This document shows positions 8,547 through 16,794 of a DNA stretch of 53,444 nucleotides, piece by piece; the first letter of the stretch is position 1; every line of letters starts with the position of its first letter. A program made the position numbers and the translations under genes. The notes beneath the pieces are model-generated. The model saw nothing but the letters and a program-made list of their open reading frames with translations. It had not been told where the DNA came from and made no database searches. The stretch covers positions 1 through 53,444 of the forward strand of contig CAKTFS010000013.1 of NCBI GenBank assembly GCA_934561115.1, written 5' to 3'. The DNA is from an uncultured Faecalibacterium sp. Its GTDB lineage: Bacteria > Bacillota > Clostridia > Oscillospirales > Ruminococcaceae.

Positions 8547-10106
8547 ATGAACGATTCTGCTTCTGTCAGCGTCAACCGCGCCAAAACCTACCAGCTGGTG
8601 CTGTTTCCGCTGAACAACGGCGCAACGAATGTGTACTATGTGCTGGTGCTTTCCTACATCGCTACCTTCGGCAGCAAGGTGCTGGCGCTGAGTATGCTGT
8701 TTGCTTCGGTGATGGTCACCGGTATGCGTCTGTTTGACGCCATCACCGACCCCATCATCGGTGCCCTCATGGACCGCACCAACGGCAAGTTCGGCAAATT
8801 CCGGCCTTTCATGGTCATCGGCAACCTCATCATGGCAGCCAGTGTACTGGCGCTGTACTGCCTTACCCCGCTCATCCCCGCCAGCGCCATGGGGCTGCGC
8901 TACGCCGCCTTTGTGGGGCTGTATGCCGTGTGGGTCATCGGCTACACCTTCCAGACCAGCTGCACCCGCTCCGGCCAGACCGTGCTGACCAATGACCCCA
9001 AGCAGCGCCCGCTGTTCACCATCTTCAACACGGTGGGCAGCCTGCTGGGCATGGGTGCCATGCAGTTCTTTGCCCCCATCCTGGCTAAGAACTACGAGGG
9101 CGGCTACGCCTCCGCCGGGTTCTTCCGCACGCTGGCTCCGGTGGGCATCGTCATCTCCATCCTGCTCACTCTGCTGGCCGTCATCGGCATCTGGGAGAAG
9201 GACCAGCCCAAGTACTTTGGCATCGGCGGCGAAAAGACCGAGAAAGTCAAGGTAAGCGAGTATATCCAGATCATCCGCAACAACCAGCCCATGCAGCGGC
9301 TGATGGTGGCCGGTGCAGGCTGCAAGCTGGCGCTTTCCATCGCCACCAACACCACCGTGCTGTGTATGCTGTACGGCTGCATGATGGGCAACTACGACGG
9401 TCTGTACCTGCCCATGATGGTGCTGGGCTATGTGTGCAGCGTGCCCTTCTTCCTGCTCACCGTCCGCACCAGCCAGAAGGAGGGCCAGAAGGCCAGCCTG
9501 ATGAAGTACGTTACCGTGGCGCTGGTATGCTATGTGGGCGTGCTGGTGCTGCTGTTGCTCTGGGGCCATGGCGATGCCTTTACCCTGTCCATTCTGGGTA
9601 AAAACGGCCTGTCTCTGAACCTGTACACCATCCTGTTCATCGCCTTCTTCGGCATCGGCTACGGCGCTTACTACGCCACCGCCGATATGCCCATCCCCAT
9701 GGTTGCCGACTGCTCCGACTACGAGACCTACCGCAGCGGCAACTACATCCCCGGCATTATGGGCACCCTGTTCAGCTTGGTGGACAAGCTGGTGTCCAGC
9801 CTGTCCGCTACCGTTGTGGGCATTGCGGTCAGCTTTGTGGGCCTGCAGAGCCTGCCCACCCAGTATGACCCCTACACCCCGGGCATGAACTGGGTGGTCA
9901 TCGTGCTGTTCTGCATCATCCCCATGGTGGCTTGGGCGGCTACCCTCATCGCCATGAAGGGCTACACCCTGACCGGTGCCAAGATGAAGGAGATCCAGGC
10001 CGTCAACGCCTGCCGCCGCGATGCCGTGGCCAAGGGCATGAAGCTGGAAGAAGCCATGGACAAGTGGCAGACCATGGATCAGCTGCCGGCGGAATACCGG
10101 AGCTGA
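8547..10106 (+). CDS. GPH-family sugar:cation symporter (MFS)
   Basis: 519 aa integral membrane protein with about 12 hydrophobic segments. The early motif with DAITDPIIGALMDRT (about 62-77) and the following KFGKFRPF are hallmarks of the glycoside-pentoside-hexuronide cation symporters (MelB, XynP, UidB group). GGAGGAGG stands 6 bases before the ATG, and the GH2 gene ends 15 bases upstream, so they form one transcription unit. It probably imports the GH2 substrate with Na+ or H+. The exact sugar cannot be determined from sequence. Confidence 0.9.
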   Translation: MNDSASVSVNRAKTYQLVLFPLNNGATNVYYVLVLSYIATFGSKVLALSMLFASVMVTGMRLFDAITDPIIGALMDRTNGKFGKFRPFMVIGNLIMAASVLALYCLTPLIPASAMGLRYAAFVGLYAVWVIGYTFQTSCTRSGQTVLTNDPKQRPLFTIFNTVGSLLGMGAMQFFAPILAKNYEGGYASAGFFRTLAPVGIVISILLTLLAVIGIWEKDQPKYFGIGGEKTEKVKVSEYIQIIRNNQPMQRLMVAGAGCKLALSIATNTTVLCMLYGCMMGNYDGLYLPMMVLGYVCSVPFFLLTVRTSQKEGQKASLMKYVTVALVCYVGVLVLLLLWGHGDAFTLSILGKNGLSLNLYTILFIAFFGIGYGAYYATADMPIPMVADCSDYETYRSGNYIPGIMGTLFSLVDKLVSSLSATVVGIAVSFVGLQSLPTQYDPYTPGMNWVVIVLFCIIPMVAWAATLIAMKGYTLTGAKMKEIQAVNACRRDAVAKGMKLEEAMDKWQTMDQLPAEYRS

Positions 10107-10167
10107 AAGAAATCGGTTCCACCCCCTACTGAGCGCGCAATTTTCTGTATAGGATTCTTTTAACATA

Positions 10168-10216
10168 AGCCCGCCAGACGCTTTGCGTTAGACATTGCAT
10201 CTGGCGGGCTTCTATT
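10168..10216 (+). terminator. Terminator of the GH2/symporter operon
   Basis: AGCCCGCCAGA (10168-10178) pairs with TCTGGCGGGCT (10200-10210) across a 21-base loop and is followed by a T-rich stretch. Confidence 0.75.
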
Positions 10217-10347
10217 ATATTGAACCCTATTTTGTGTAAATCCAATCTTGCTTTTTGCTGCAAAATGTGGTATATCCATTATACGAAACATTGCTTTGGG
10301 GATGAACGCTCCACCGTTCAATGATGTATAAATGGGAGGTGCCTGCC

Positions 10348-11910
10348 ATGACCGCCGTGATCTACGCCCGCTATTCCAGTGACAACCAGCGCGAAGAATC
10401 CATCGAAGGCCAGATTCGTGAATGTACGGCTTATGCAGAGAAGAATGGCATCACCATCGTCAAGCATTACATTGACCGTGCTATTTCTGCCAAAACGGAT
10501 AACCGCCCGGAGTTTCAGCAGATGATAAAAGACAGCGACAAAAAGCTGTTTGACATCGTACTGGTCTGGAAACTTGACCGCTTTGCCCGAAACCGCTACG
10601 ATAGTGCCCGGTACAAGACCCAGTTGAAGAAGAACGGTGTCAAGCTCATGTCTGCCACCGAGATCATCTCCGAGGGGCCGGAGGGCATCATTCTGGAATC
10701 GGTGCTGGAAGGTTATGCCGAGTATTATTCCGCTGACCTTGCCGAAAAGGTCGTGCGTGGACAGACTGAGAACATCCTGAAAGGCCGTTGCAACGGTGGA
10801 CGTGGAACCTTTGGCTACACGCTGGATTCCGAGCGGAAGTTCCACATTGACCCGCTCACCTCTCCTTTCGTGGTGGAATCGTTCAGGAAGTACAATGAAG
10901 GCTCTACTATGAAGGAGATCCGGGATTGGCTGAACGAAAATGGCATCAAGAACCCGGTGGGCGGTGCGTTTACTTATAACAGCGTCGAACATATGCTCAA
11001 GAACCGGCGTTACATCGGGGAACTGAAATTCCGGGATGTGGTCGTGCCGGATGCTATCCCGCCTATCATTCCGCTGGAACTGTTTGAGGATGTGCAGGAG
11101 AAGATCGCCAAAAACAAGAAAGCCCCTGCCCGGAGGAAGGCAGAGGACGACTATCTGCTCACCACCAAGCTGTTCTGCGGCTACTGTGGGGCGTTGATGT
11201 TTGGCGAAAGCGGCACGAGCCGGACGGGAGAAGTTCATCGTTATTATAAATGTGCTACCGCAAAAAAGCACAAGGGCTGCAAGAAAAAGACCGTCCGCAA
11301 ACAGTGGCTGGAAGATCTGGTAGTGAACCAGACGATGCAGCTTGTCCGGGATGATGCCGCCATGGAATCCATCATCGCCAAGGTGATGGAACTGCAAAAC
11401 AAGGAAAACACCAACATTCCTCTTTATGAAAAGCAGCTCCGGGATGCGGAATCGGGTATCCAGAATATGCTCAATGCGATTCAGGCCGGAATCCTGACCA
11501 GTTCCACCAAGGAGCGACTGGAGCAGCTGGAGGAAACCAAGCGTGAGCTTGAAGCCCGCATTGCGGAAGAAAAGCTGGCGAAGCCGAAAGTAACCGAAGA
11601 ATTCATCCGGTTCTGGCTTCTGCGGTTCCGTAAGCTGGACATGAGCCTGAAAGACCAGCGGCAGGCACTGGTGGATACCTTCATCAATGCGATTTACCTG
11701 TATGACGATAAGGTTTTGATAACCTTTAACTATAAAGAAGGCACACAGACCGTCACCTTTGGAGAAGCGACAGAAGTTGCATCCGAGGGAAATGGTTCGG
11801 ATTTGGATTGCTTTACTGCACCAAGGACTGCTGCACAGGTTTTGTGCAGCAGTCCTTTTTTATTTTATTTTATCGAATCCATCTTGCAAAAGTACCGCAG
11901 TGCCTTATAA
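10348..11910 (+). CDS. Large serine recombinase
   Basis: 520 aa. The resolvase catalytic domain (about 1-150) has YARYS with catalytic Ser10 and KLDRFARN. It is followed by the recombinase domain (about 165-260), a zinc ribbon (FCGYCGALM, then YYKCATAKKHKGC) and a coiled coil (about 355-420). The ATG at 10348 is chosen because GGGAGGT lies 7 bases upstream; the frame is open to 10321. The enzyme integrates or excises DNA elements, but no other mobile-element genes are adjacent. The last 30 or so residues, after SDLDCFTAP, are encoded by a strong terminator hairpin and the sequence beyond it, so the native C-terminus may have been replaced. Base composition is lower in GC than the following genes. 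Confidence 0.9.
   Translation: MTAVIYARYSSDNQREESIEGQIRECTAYAEKNGITIVKHYIDRAISAKTDNRPEFQQMIKDSDKKLFDIVLVWKLDRFARNRYDSARYKTQLKKNGVKLMSATEIISEGPEGIILESVLEGYAEYYSADLAEKVVRGQTENILKGRCNGGRGTFGYTLDSERKFHIDPLTSPFVVESFRKYNEGSTMKEIRDWLNENGIKNPVGGAFTYNSVEHMLKNRRYIGELKFRDVVVPDAIPPIIPLELFEDVQEKIAKNKKAPARRKAEDDYLLTTKLFCGYCGALMFGESGTSRTGEVHRYYKCATAKKHKGCKKKTVRKQWLEDLVVNQTMQLVRDDAAMESIIAKVMELQNKENTNIPLYEKQLRDAESGIQNMLNAIQAGILTSSTKERLEQLEETKRELEARIAEEKLAKPKVTEEFIRFWLLRFRKLDMSLKDQRQALVDTFINAIYLYDDKVLITFNYKEGTQTVTFGEATEVASEGNGSDLDCFTAPRTAAQVLCSSPFLFYFIESILQKYRSAL
11823..11862 (+). terminator. Terminator hairpin inside the recombinase 3' end
   Basis: AAGGACTGCTGCACA (11823-11837) and TGTGCAGCAGTCCTT (11843-11857) form a perfect 15-bp stem with a GGTTT loop, followed by T-rich sequence. 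The recombinase stop codon (11908-11910) lies beyond it. Confidence 0.85.
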
Positions 11911-11976
11911 TAGAGGCTGTGCCCCGGTGTGCGCGGGCACGGTTTAGGGATATATAGGATAAAGGAAAAAAAGAGT

Positions 11977-13338
11977 ATGGCTTCTCAAACGAATACGCTG
12001 ACGGAAGGCCCTCTGGCCAAGCAGATCTTTCTGGTCAGTCTGCCGCTGGCGCTTTCCAACCTGCTGCAGGTGCTGTTCAATATGTCGGACGTGGCGGTGG
12101 TGGGGCGCTTTGCCGGTTCCACGGCGCTGGGCGCTGTGGGCTCCACCAGCACGCTGGTGACCCTGTTCACCGGCTTTCTCATCGGTCTGAGCAACGGCAT
12201 CAACGTGCTGGTGGCGCGTTTTTACGGCGCACGCCATCCCAAGGACGTGGAAAAGACCGTCCACTCGGCGGCCATCATCAGCGCCGTTGCCGGTGTGGTG
12301 CTGCTGCTTATCGGCCTGCTGGGCTCCCCTGCCATGCTGCGGCTGCTGAACACCAAGGAGGATCTGCTGCCCGGCGCGATCCTGTATCTGCGGGTGTATT
12401 TTCTGGGTATGCCGGCGCTGGCGCTGTACAACTTCGGCAATGCGGTGTTCAGCTCCATCGGCGACACCAAAAAGCCGCTGATGTATCTGTCCATTGCCGG
12501 TGCGCTGAACATTCTGCTGAACCTGTTCTTTGTCATCGTGTGCGATCTGAGCGTAGTGGGCGTGGCGCTGGCCAGCGCCATCAGCCAGTACGTTTCGGCC
12601 TTTCTGATCCTGCGGGCGCTGACCCGGGTGCAGGACTGCTACGCGCTGGACCTGCACAAATTACAGCTGGACCCGGTGCAGGCCAAGAGCATCCTTGCGC
12701 TGGGCGTGCCCGCCGGTTTGCAGAACGCTATTTTTGCCATTGCCAACCTGTTCATTCAGGCCGGTGTCAACTCCTTCGACTCTTTGATGGTCAAGGGCAA
12801 CAGCGCCGCCGCCAATGCGGACGCGCTGATCTACGACTGCATGGCGGCCTTCTACATGGCCTGCGCCAGCTTTATGAGCCAGAACTACGGCGCAGGACGG
12901 CCTGATCGGGTGAAGAAGAGCTACTTCATCAGTCTGGGCTACTCCTTCGGCGTGGGGCTTGCGCTGGGCGCGGCGCTGTTCTTCTGCGGGCCGTCCTTCC
13001 TTGCGCTGTTCACCACCGAAGCGGCGGTCATCGACGCCGGCATGAAGCGGGTGGCCGTGATGGCCTTTGCCTACTGCATCTCGGCCTTTATGGACTGCAC
13101 CATCGCCGCCTCCCGCGGGCTGGGCAAGACGGTGGTGCCCACCGTCATCGTGGTGCTGGGCTCCTGCGTGTTCCGGGTGATCTGGGTGTACACCATCTTT
13201 GCCCACTTCCACACCATCCCGGCGCTGTACCTGCTGTACCCCTGCAGCTGGACGCTGACCGCGCTGGCGGAGATCGCGTATTTTGCCAGCTGCTACAAGC
13301 GTGCCATGGCCATCTTCCGCCAGCCTGCGGCGGCGTAA
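11977..13338 (+). CDS. MATE family efflux transporter
   Basis: 453 aa with about 12 membrane segments. The N-terminal region with LPLALSNLLQVLFNMSDVAVVG is typical of MATE/NorM-DinF proteins that export drugs or metabolites using a Na+ or H+ gradient. The ATG at 11977 follows AAAGGAAAAAAAGAGT; an in-frame start at 11929 has no site. Its stop codon (13336-13338) is immediately followed by a family B hairpin element. It is one of three MATE genes in the window, and the three are not close copies. Confidence 0.92.
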   Translation: MASQTNTLTEGPLAKQIFLVSLPLALSNLLQVLFNMSDVAVVGRFAGSTALGAVGSTSTLVTLFTGFLIGLSNGINVLVARFYGARHPKDVEKTVHSAAIISAVAGVVLLLIGLLGSPAMLRLLNTKEDLLPGAILYLRVYFLGMPALALYNFGNAVFSSIGDTKKPLMYLSIAGALNILLNLFFVIVCDLSVVGVALASAISQYVSAFLILRALTRVQDCYALDLHKLQLDPVQAKSILALGVPAGLQNAIFAIANLFIQAGVNSFDSLMVKGNSAAANADALIYDCMAAFYMACASFMSQNYGAGRPDRVKKSYFISLGYSFGVGLALGAALFFCGPSFLALFTTEAAVIDAGMKRVAVMAFAYCISAFMDCTIAASRGLGKTVVPTVIVVLGSCVFRVIWVYTIFAHFHTIPALYLLYPCSWTLTALAEIAYFASCYKRAMAIFRQPAAA

Positions 13339-13459
13339 GGGGACGATTTGGAATGCGCGCCGCGTATGCTTTGCGCATATTCAGCGGAAGAATGATTTTT
13401 AATTTCGGGATACCGGAGCGTCTGCGGACGCTCCGGTATCCCTTTTTTCACGGGAGGGG
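13339..13459 (+). repeat. Family B element, copy 1 (full length)
   Basis: Begins directly after the MATE stop codon. Order: GGACGATTT, hairpin 1 (ATGCGC 13353-13358 against GCGCAT), TTCAGCGGAAGAAT and a T-rich linker, hairpin 2, then TTTTTTCACGGGAGGGG. Hairpin 2 is a perfect 16-bp stem, GGGATACCGGAGCGTC (13407-13422) with GACGCTCCGGTATCCC (13427-13442), closed by a TGCG loop (UNCG type with a C-G closing pair). It can act as a terminator. Confidence 0.85.
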
Positions 13460-13490
13460 TCAGGCAACTGAGGAAGTTTTCTCCCACGCA

Positions 13491-13525
13491 AAAGGGCTGC
13501 TGCACGGTTTGTGCAGCAGCCCTTT
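13491..13525. terminator. Bidirectional terminator between MATE and flavin reductase genes
   Basis: AAAGGGCTGCTGCAC (13491-13505) pairs with GTGCAGCAGCCCTTT (13511-13525). It separates two convergent genes and shares its core sequence with several other terminators in the window. Confidence 0.85.
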
Positions 13526-13558
13526 GTCTATGCTTTTGTCAGGGGGTCAGAGCGCAGC

Positions 13559-15472
13559 TCAGATCTCCTTTTTCAGGGTCTCGCCCATGATGTAGCCGTA
13601 GGTCAGAGCGGCGTCGAAGCCCATGCCGTACTGCTTGGCGTCCTTCTCCTCGATGGAGCCGCAGACGTCGCCGGCAGCGTACAGGCCGGGGATGGCCTTC
13701 TTGTCCTCGGTCAGGACGTGGCAATCGGTGTCGATGGCCAGACCTGCGGTGGTCAGGTAGAAGGTGGGGTCCACGCGGATGGCCCACAGACCGTCGCGGG
13801 TCTCGATGTAGGGGCAGTTGCGGCGGCCGAACTCATCGGGCTCACCGGCCAGAGCAGCGGCGTTGTTGGCCTCGATGGCGTCTGCCAGATTGGGCAGGTT
13901 CAGCTCCTCGGAAGCCTTCTCCACGCTGTCGTAGTGCACAGCCTCGCCCTTTTCGAACATGGCAACGTAGCCGTTGAAGCCGTAGGACTCGCTGTCGCGC
14001 AGCTTGATGGCAGAGGACTCGTCGAACACATAGTAGAAGGTGTCGCCGTTGTCCTTGTTCAGCTTTGCCTTGGCCATGGTGTAGTGGTTATCGGAGACGA
14101 TGTTGCCGATGTTGTCGCCCTTGATGTTGACCATGATGCCGGGGGCAGTCTGGTGGATGAAGGCCAGCTCGAACTTGCTCTTGTAGCTGGACAGGAAGGC
14201 GGGCAGAGCGCGGTTTTCGCACTCCACATAGCCGCCGGCGTCGATACCCATCTGGATGCCCTCGCCGGTCATGCTGGAAGCGCAGTTAAAGAAGAAGTCG
14301 GCGTAGTCGGGGCTGTACTTCTTCAGCATTTCGGGGTTCTTGGCAAAGCCGCCGGAAGCAAGGCAGACAGCCTTGCCGCGCAGGGTGTAGCTTGCGCCGT
14401 TCTCGCCCTTGGCGTGGAAGCCCACAACACGGCCGCTCTCGTCCTTGATCAGGTCGGTGACGCTGGTGGAGTAGATGATCTTGCCCTTCTCGTACTTCTC
14501 CACGCGCTGTGCCATGAACATCATGGCGTAGCCTGCGCCGCCCTCGTAGCAGCCGGGTGCCAGATACGGGGTGGAAGCGCCGTACTGGGTAGCGCTTTCG
14601 TAGTTGCCCATGGTGTTGAAGCCGATGCCGATGCCTGCCATCCAGTCCACCAGATCGCCGGCGACGGTGTACTGCTTGGTCATGTAGGGCATTTCACCGT
14701 TGAAGAACTCGGTGCGGTGGTACTTCTCCATGGTCTGCCAGAAGTTCATCATGCCCTCCAGCGTGCCCATGGCAGAGCTGCGGAAGCTGCCGTCCACATC
14801 GTAGTTGTACTGCAGCTTGGAGCCTGCGGTGGCAACGCCGCCGTAGGTCATGGACATGGAGCCGCCGGGGATATCGCGCTTCTCCACCAGAATGACGCTG
14901 TAGCCGGCCTCCAGCAGGCGGCAGGCGCAGGTCAGGCCGGAGGTGCCGGCACCCATGATGACGACATCGGCCTCTTCCTCGATGACCTCGTTGGAAGCTG
15001 CGATGGTGACCTCCTTGGAGAAATCGTCCACGTTATAGCCGGCCAGCTCGATGGCCTCCTTCACAGCTGCCTTGACAGCCATGGAGGTGATGGAGGAGCC
15101 GCGCAGGTTGGGCACGTTGACGCTCTGGTGCTCTACGATGGCGGCAGGGATGCGGGAGCAGGCATAGTTGCCGATGCCGATGGTCTCCTCGTGAGACAGC
15201 ACCTCACAGGCAGTGATCTTGCCATCGAAGAAGGTGGTGGCAACGTGCACCCAGCTTTCGTGACCCATAGCCTTGGTGACGTACTTGCCGTCCACCGGGG
15301 AGGAGGGCTTGGTCACAGCGGAGGAAGCAGCAGTGGAAGCTGCGGAGGAAGCGGGAGCACTGGTAGTGCTGGAAGCGGAGTTGCCGCAGGCGGTCAGCAG
15401 ACCGGCAGCAGCTGCGCCCATGGTGCCCACAGCGGCACCGCGCATAAAGTTGCGACGAGAGATCTTAGCCAT
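13559..15472 (-). CDS. Surface flavin reductase (FMN-binding plus FAD fumarate/urocanate reductase-type)
   Basis: 637 aa. A Tat-like signal (SRRNFMRG) with a lipobox (LLTACG, Cys29) places it on the outer face of the membrane. The FMN-binding domain (about 60-140) contains RGSSITSMAV, which matches the site where ApbE attaches FMN to Ser/Thr. The FAD-binding fumarate reductase/succinate dehydrogenase domain follows (dinucleotide fold VVIMGAGTSG near 170). Such flavinylated surface proteins act as terminal reductases for fumarate, urocanate, cinnamates and similar acceptors. The acceptor here is unknown. A LysR gene is divergent from it, so an acceptor-responsive switch is plausible. Confidence 0.88.
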   Translation of the reverse strand: MAKISRRNFMRGAAVGTMGAAAAGLLTACGNSASSTTSAPASSAASTAASSAVTKPSSPVDGKYVTKAMGHESWVHVATTFFDGKITACEVLSHEETIGIGNYACSRIPAAIVEHQSVNVPNLRGSSITSMAVKAAVKEAIELAGYNVDDFSKEVTIAASNEVIEEEADVVIMGAGTSGLTCACRLLEAGYSVILVEKRDIPGGSMSMTYGGVATAGSKLQYNYDVDGSFRSSAMGTLEGMMNFWQTMEKYHRTEFFNGEMPYMTKQYTVAGDLVDWMAGIGIGFNTMGNYESATQYGASTPYLAPGCYEGGAGYAMMFMAQRVEKYEKGKIIYSTSVTDLIKDESGRVVGFHAKGENGASYTLRGKAVCLASGGFAKNPEMLKKYSPDYADFFFNCASSMTGEGIQMGIDAGGYVECENRALPAFLSSYKSKFELAFIHQTAPGIMVNIKGDNIGNIVSDNHYTMAKAKLNKDNGDTFYYVFDESSAIKLRDSESYGFNGYVAMFEKGEAVHYDSVEKASEELNLPNLADAIEANNAAALAGEPDEFGRRNCPYIETRDGLWAIRVDPTFYLTTAGLAIDTDCHVLTEDKKAIPGLYAAGDVCGSIEEKDAKQYGMGFDAALTYGYIMGETLKKEI

Positions 15473-15549
15473 AAGGTTCGCCTTTCTTTTTCTTTTCTCT
15501 TCTTTTTTATGTTTTTCCTGTTCCTTCGTGCATTTTGAACATTGATACG

Positions 15550-15578
15550 ATTATAGCAAAGTTTTACCCCGGTGTGAA
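15550..15578 (-). promoter_or_regulatory. Promoter for the flavin reductase
   Basis: On the minus strand TTCACA (15573-15578), 17 bases, TATAAT (15550-15555). The palindrome ACAAATTTGT at 15581-15590 directly upstream, and GATTT-ATC-AAATC at 15596-15608, are candidate LysR sites between the divergent promoters. Confidence 0.65.
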
Positions 15579-15628
15579 ATACAAATTTGTGCCCGGATTT
15601 ATCAAATCTCTTTATAGATCACTTTCTC

Positions 15629-15657
15629 TTTACGGCCTGTCAGGAATCCTGTATAAT
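15629..15657 (+). promoter_or_regulatory. Promoter for the divergent LysR gene
   Basis: TTTACG (15629-15634), 17 bases, TATAAT (15652-15657), about 42 bases before the LysR start. Confidence 0.75.
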
Positions 15658-15698
15658 AAAGATGACCAGCTTTTTTGCCTAAAGAGAGGTGCAGTTCT

Positions 15699-16616
15699 AT
15701 GACGATTTACCAGTTGGAGTGCTTTATTGCCGTAGCAGAGGAGCTGAATTTCAGCGCCGCCGCCGAGCGGCTGTTCACCACCCAGCCCGCCATCACCTAC
15801 CAGATCAATGCCCTGGAAAAGGAGACCGGGCTGCACCTGTTCGAGCGCACCACCCGCCGCACCAAGCTGACCGCCGCCGGGCAGTCCTTTTATCTGGACA
15901 TGGTGCAGATGACCAGCTTTGGCCGGCAGGCGCTGAAAAAGGCGCAGGACATTCAGGATGCCGACCGCTCCCGCCTGACGGTAGGGCTGCGGCAGCTGTT
16001 CGATTACAGCACCTTTTCCAGCATTCTGGCCGAGTTCCAGCACCAGTTTCCCAACGCCTGCGTGGACGTTGTGCCGCAGGACAACCGCCGCCCGCTGGAG
16101 CAGCTGCGCTCCGGGCAGCTGGACATCGGCTTTTTCTACGCCACCGAGCACTCCCGCGACCGGGATATCTCCTTTACGCCCCTGTTCTCGCTGGGGTACC
16201 ATGTACTGATGAACCCCAACTCTCCCCTTGCCGACCGGCGGGCGCTGCATCTGGCCGACCTGAAGGGACAGAGCGTGGTATCCTCCGGCGCGTTCGACAG
16301 CTTTCTGTCCGCCTGTCAGGGGCCGTCTTTGGAGCAGCTGGCGCAGGTGGGGGTGGATTGCAGCAAGATCACCCCCAGCTTTGAGGGTGCGCTGATCATG
16401 ATCCAGATGGGCACCGCCATGTCCATCGTGCCCTGCCTGTCCACGGCGGTGATCCCGGGCATCGTCAAGGTGCCGCTGCTGGATTTTCCCCCGGTGACGG
16501 TGGAGATCGCCGCCATGCGCCACGCACCCCGGCTGGAGGTGCAGTCCTTTATCGAGATCGCCAAGCAGAAGTACGTCCATCACCACGACCCGCTGCTGAT
16601 GGAGACGCTGATCTAA
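15699..16616 (+). CDS. LysR-family transcriptional regulator
   Basis: 305 aa. The N-terminal winged helix-turn-helix (about 1-60) has the typical ELNFSAAAERLFTTQPAITY stretch, followed by the periplasmic-binding-like effector domain (about 90-295). GAGAGGT stands 8 bases before the ATG at 15699. It is divergent from the surface flavin reductase with about 226 bases between the starts, which is the usual arrangement for a LysR activator and its target. The effector is probably the acceptor molecule or its product, by analogy with related loci; this is inference. Confidence 0.9.
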   Translation: MTIYQLECFIAVAEELNFSAAAERLFTTQPAITYQINALEKETGLHLFERTTRRTKLTAAGQSFYLDMVQMTSFGRQALKKAQDIQDADRSRLTVGLRQLFDYSTFSSILAEFQHQFPNACVDVVPQDNRRPLEQLRSGQLDIGFFYATEHSRDRDISFTPLFSLGYHVLMNPNSPLADRRALHLADLKGQSVVSSGAFDSFLSACQGPSLEQLAQVGVDCSKITPSFEGALIMIQMGTAMSIVPCLSTAVIPGIVKVPLLDFPPVTVEIAAMRHAPRLEVQSFIEIAKQKYVHHHDPLLMETLI

Positions 16617-16733
16617 CCCCCTCAGGCGCTAATGCGCCAGATTCCCCCTTTTGTCACCTGCGGTGACATCTTCCCCCGGAGCGGGGGAAGTCAGCCCTCA
16701 AGGGGGCGCCTTTTGGCATAACGGAAAAGTTTC
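16617..16733. repeat. Family A palindromic repeat, divergent copy
   Basis: Contains CCCCCTCAGGCGC...GCGCCAG, a second stem-loop GTCACCTGCGGTGAC, and CTTCCCCCGGAGCGGGGGAAG, ending in GGCATAACGG as in other copies. It lies between the LysR gene and the following family B fragment. Confidence 0.7.
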
Positions 16734-16790
16734 CCGTGAAAAAGCACAAAGCCGGACAGCCTGCGGGCTGTCCGGTTTTGTATTATCACA
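16733..16790 (-). repeat. Family B fragment acting as a terminator, copy 2
   Basis: Only the hairpin 2 end is present. CAAAGCCGGACAGCC (16747-16761) pairs with GGCTGTCCGGTTTTG (16766-16780). The flank CCCGTGAAAAAG is the reverse complement of the usual TTTTTCACGGG end. The loop reads TGCG on the plus strand, so relative to the flank this hairpin is inverted compared with the other copies. It ends a few bases from the stop of the minus-strand gene and is probably its terminator. Confidence 0.75.
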
Positions 16791-16794
16791 TAGT

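Noticed and set aside
13511..15538. 675-codon open frame opposite the flavin reductase
   Set aside because: Low-complexity composition (Ala, Val, Gly, His) typical of a shadow frame; the opposite strand has clear motifs and a signal peptide.
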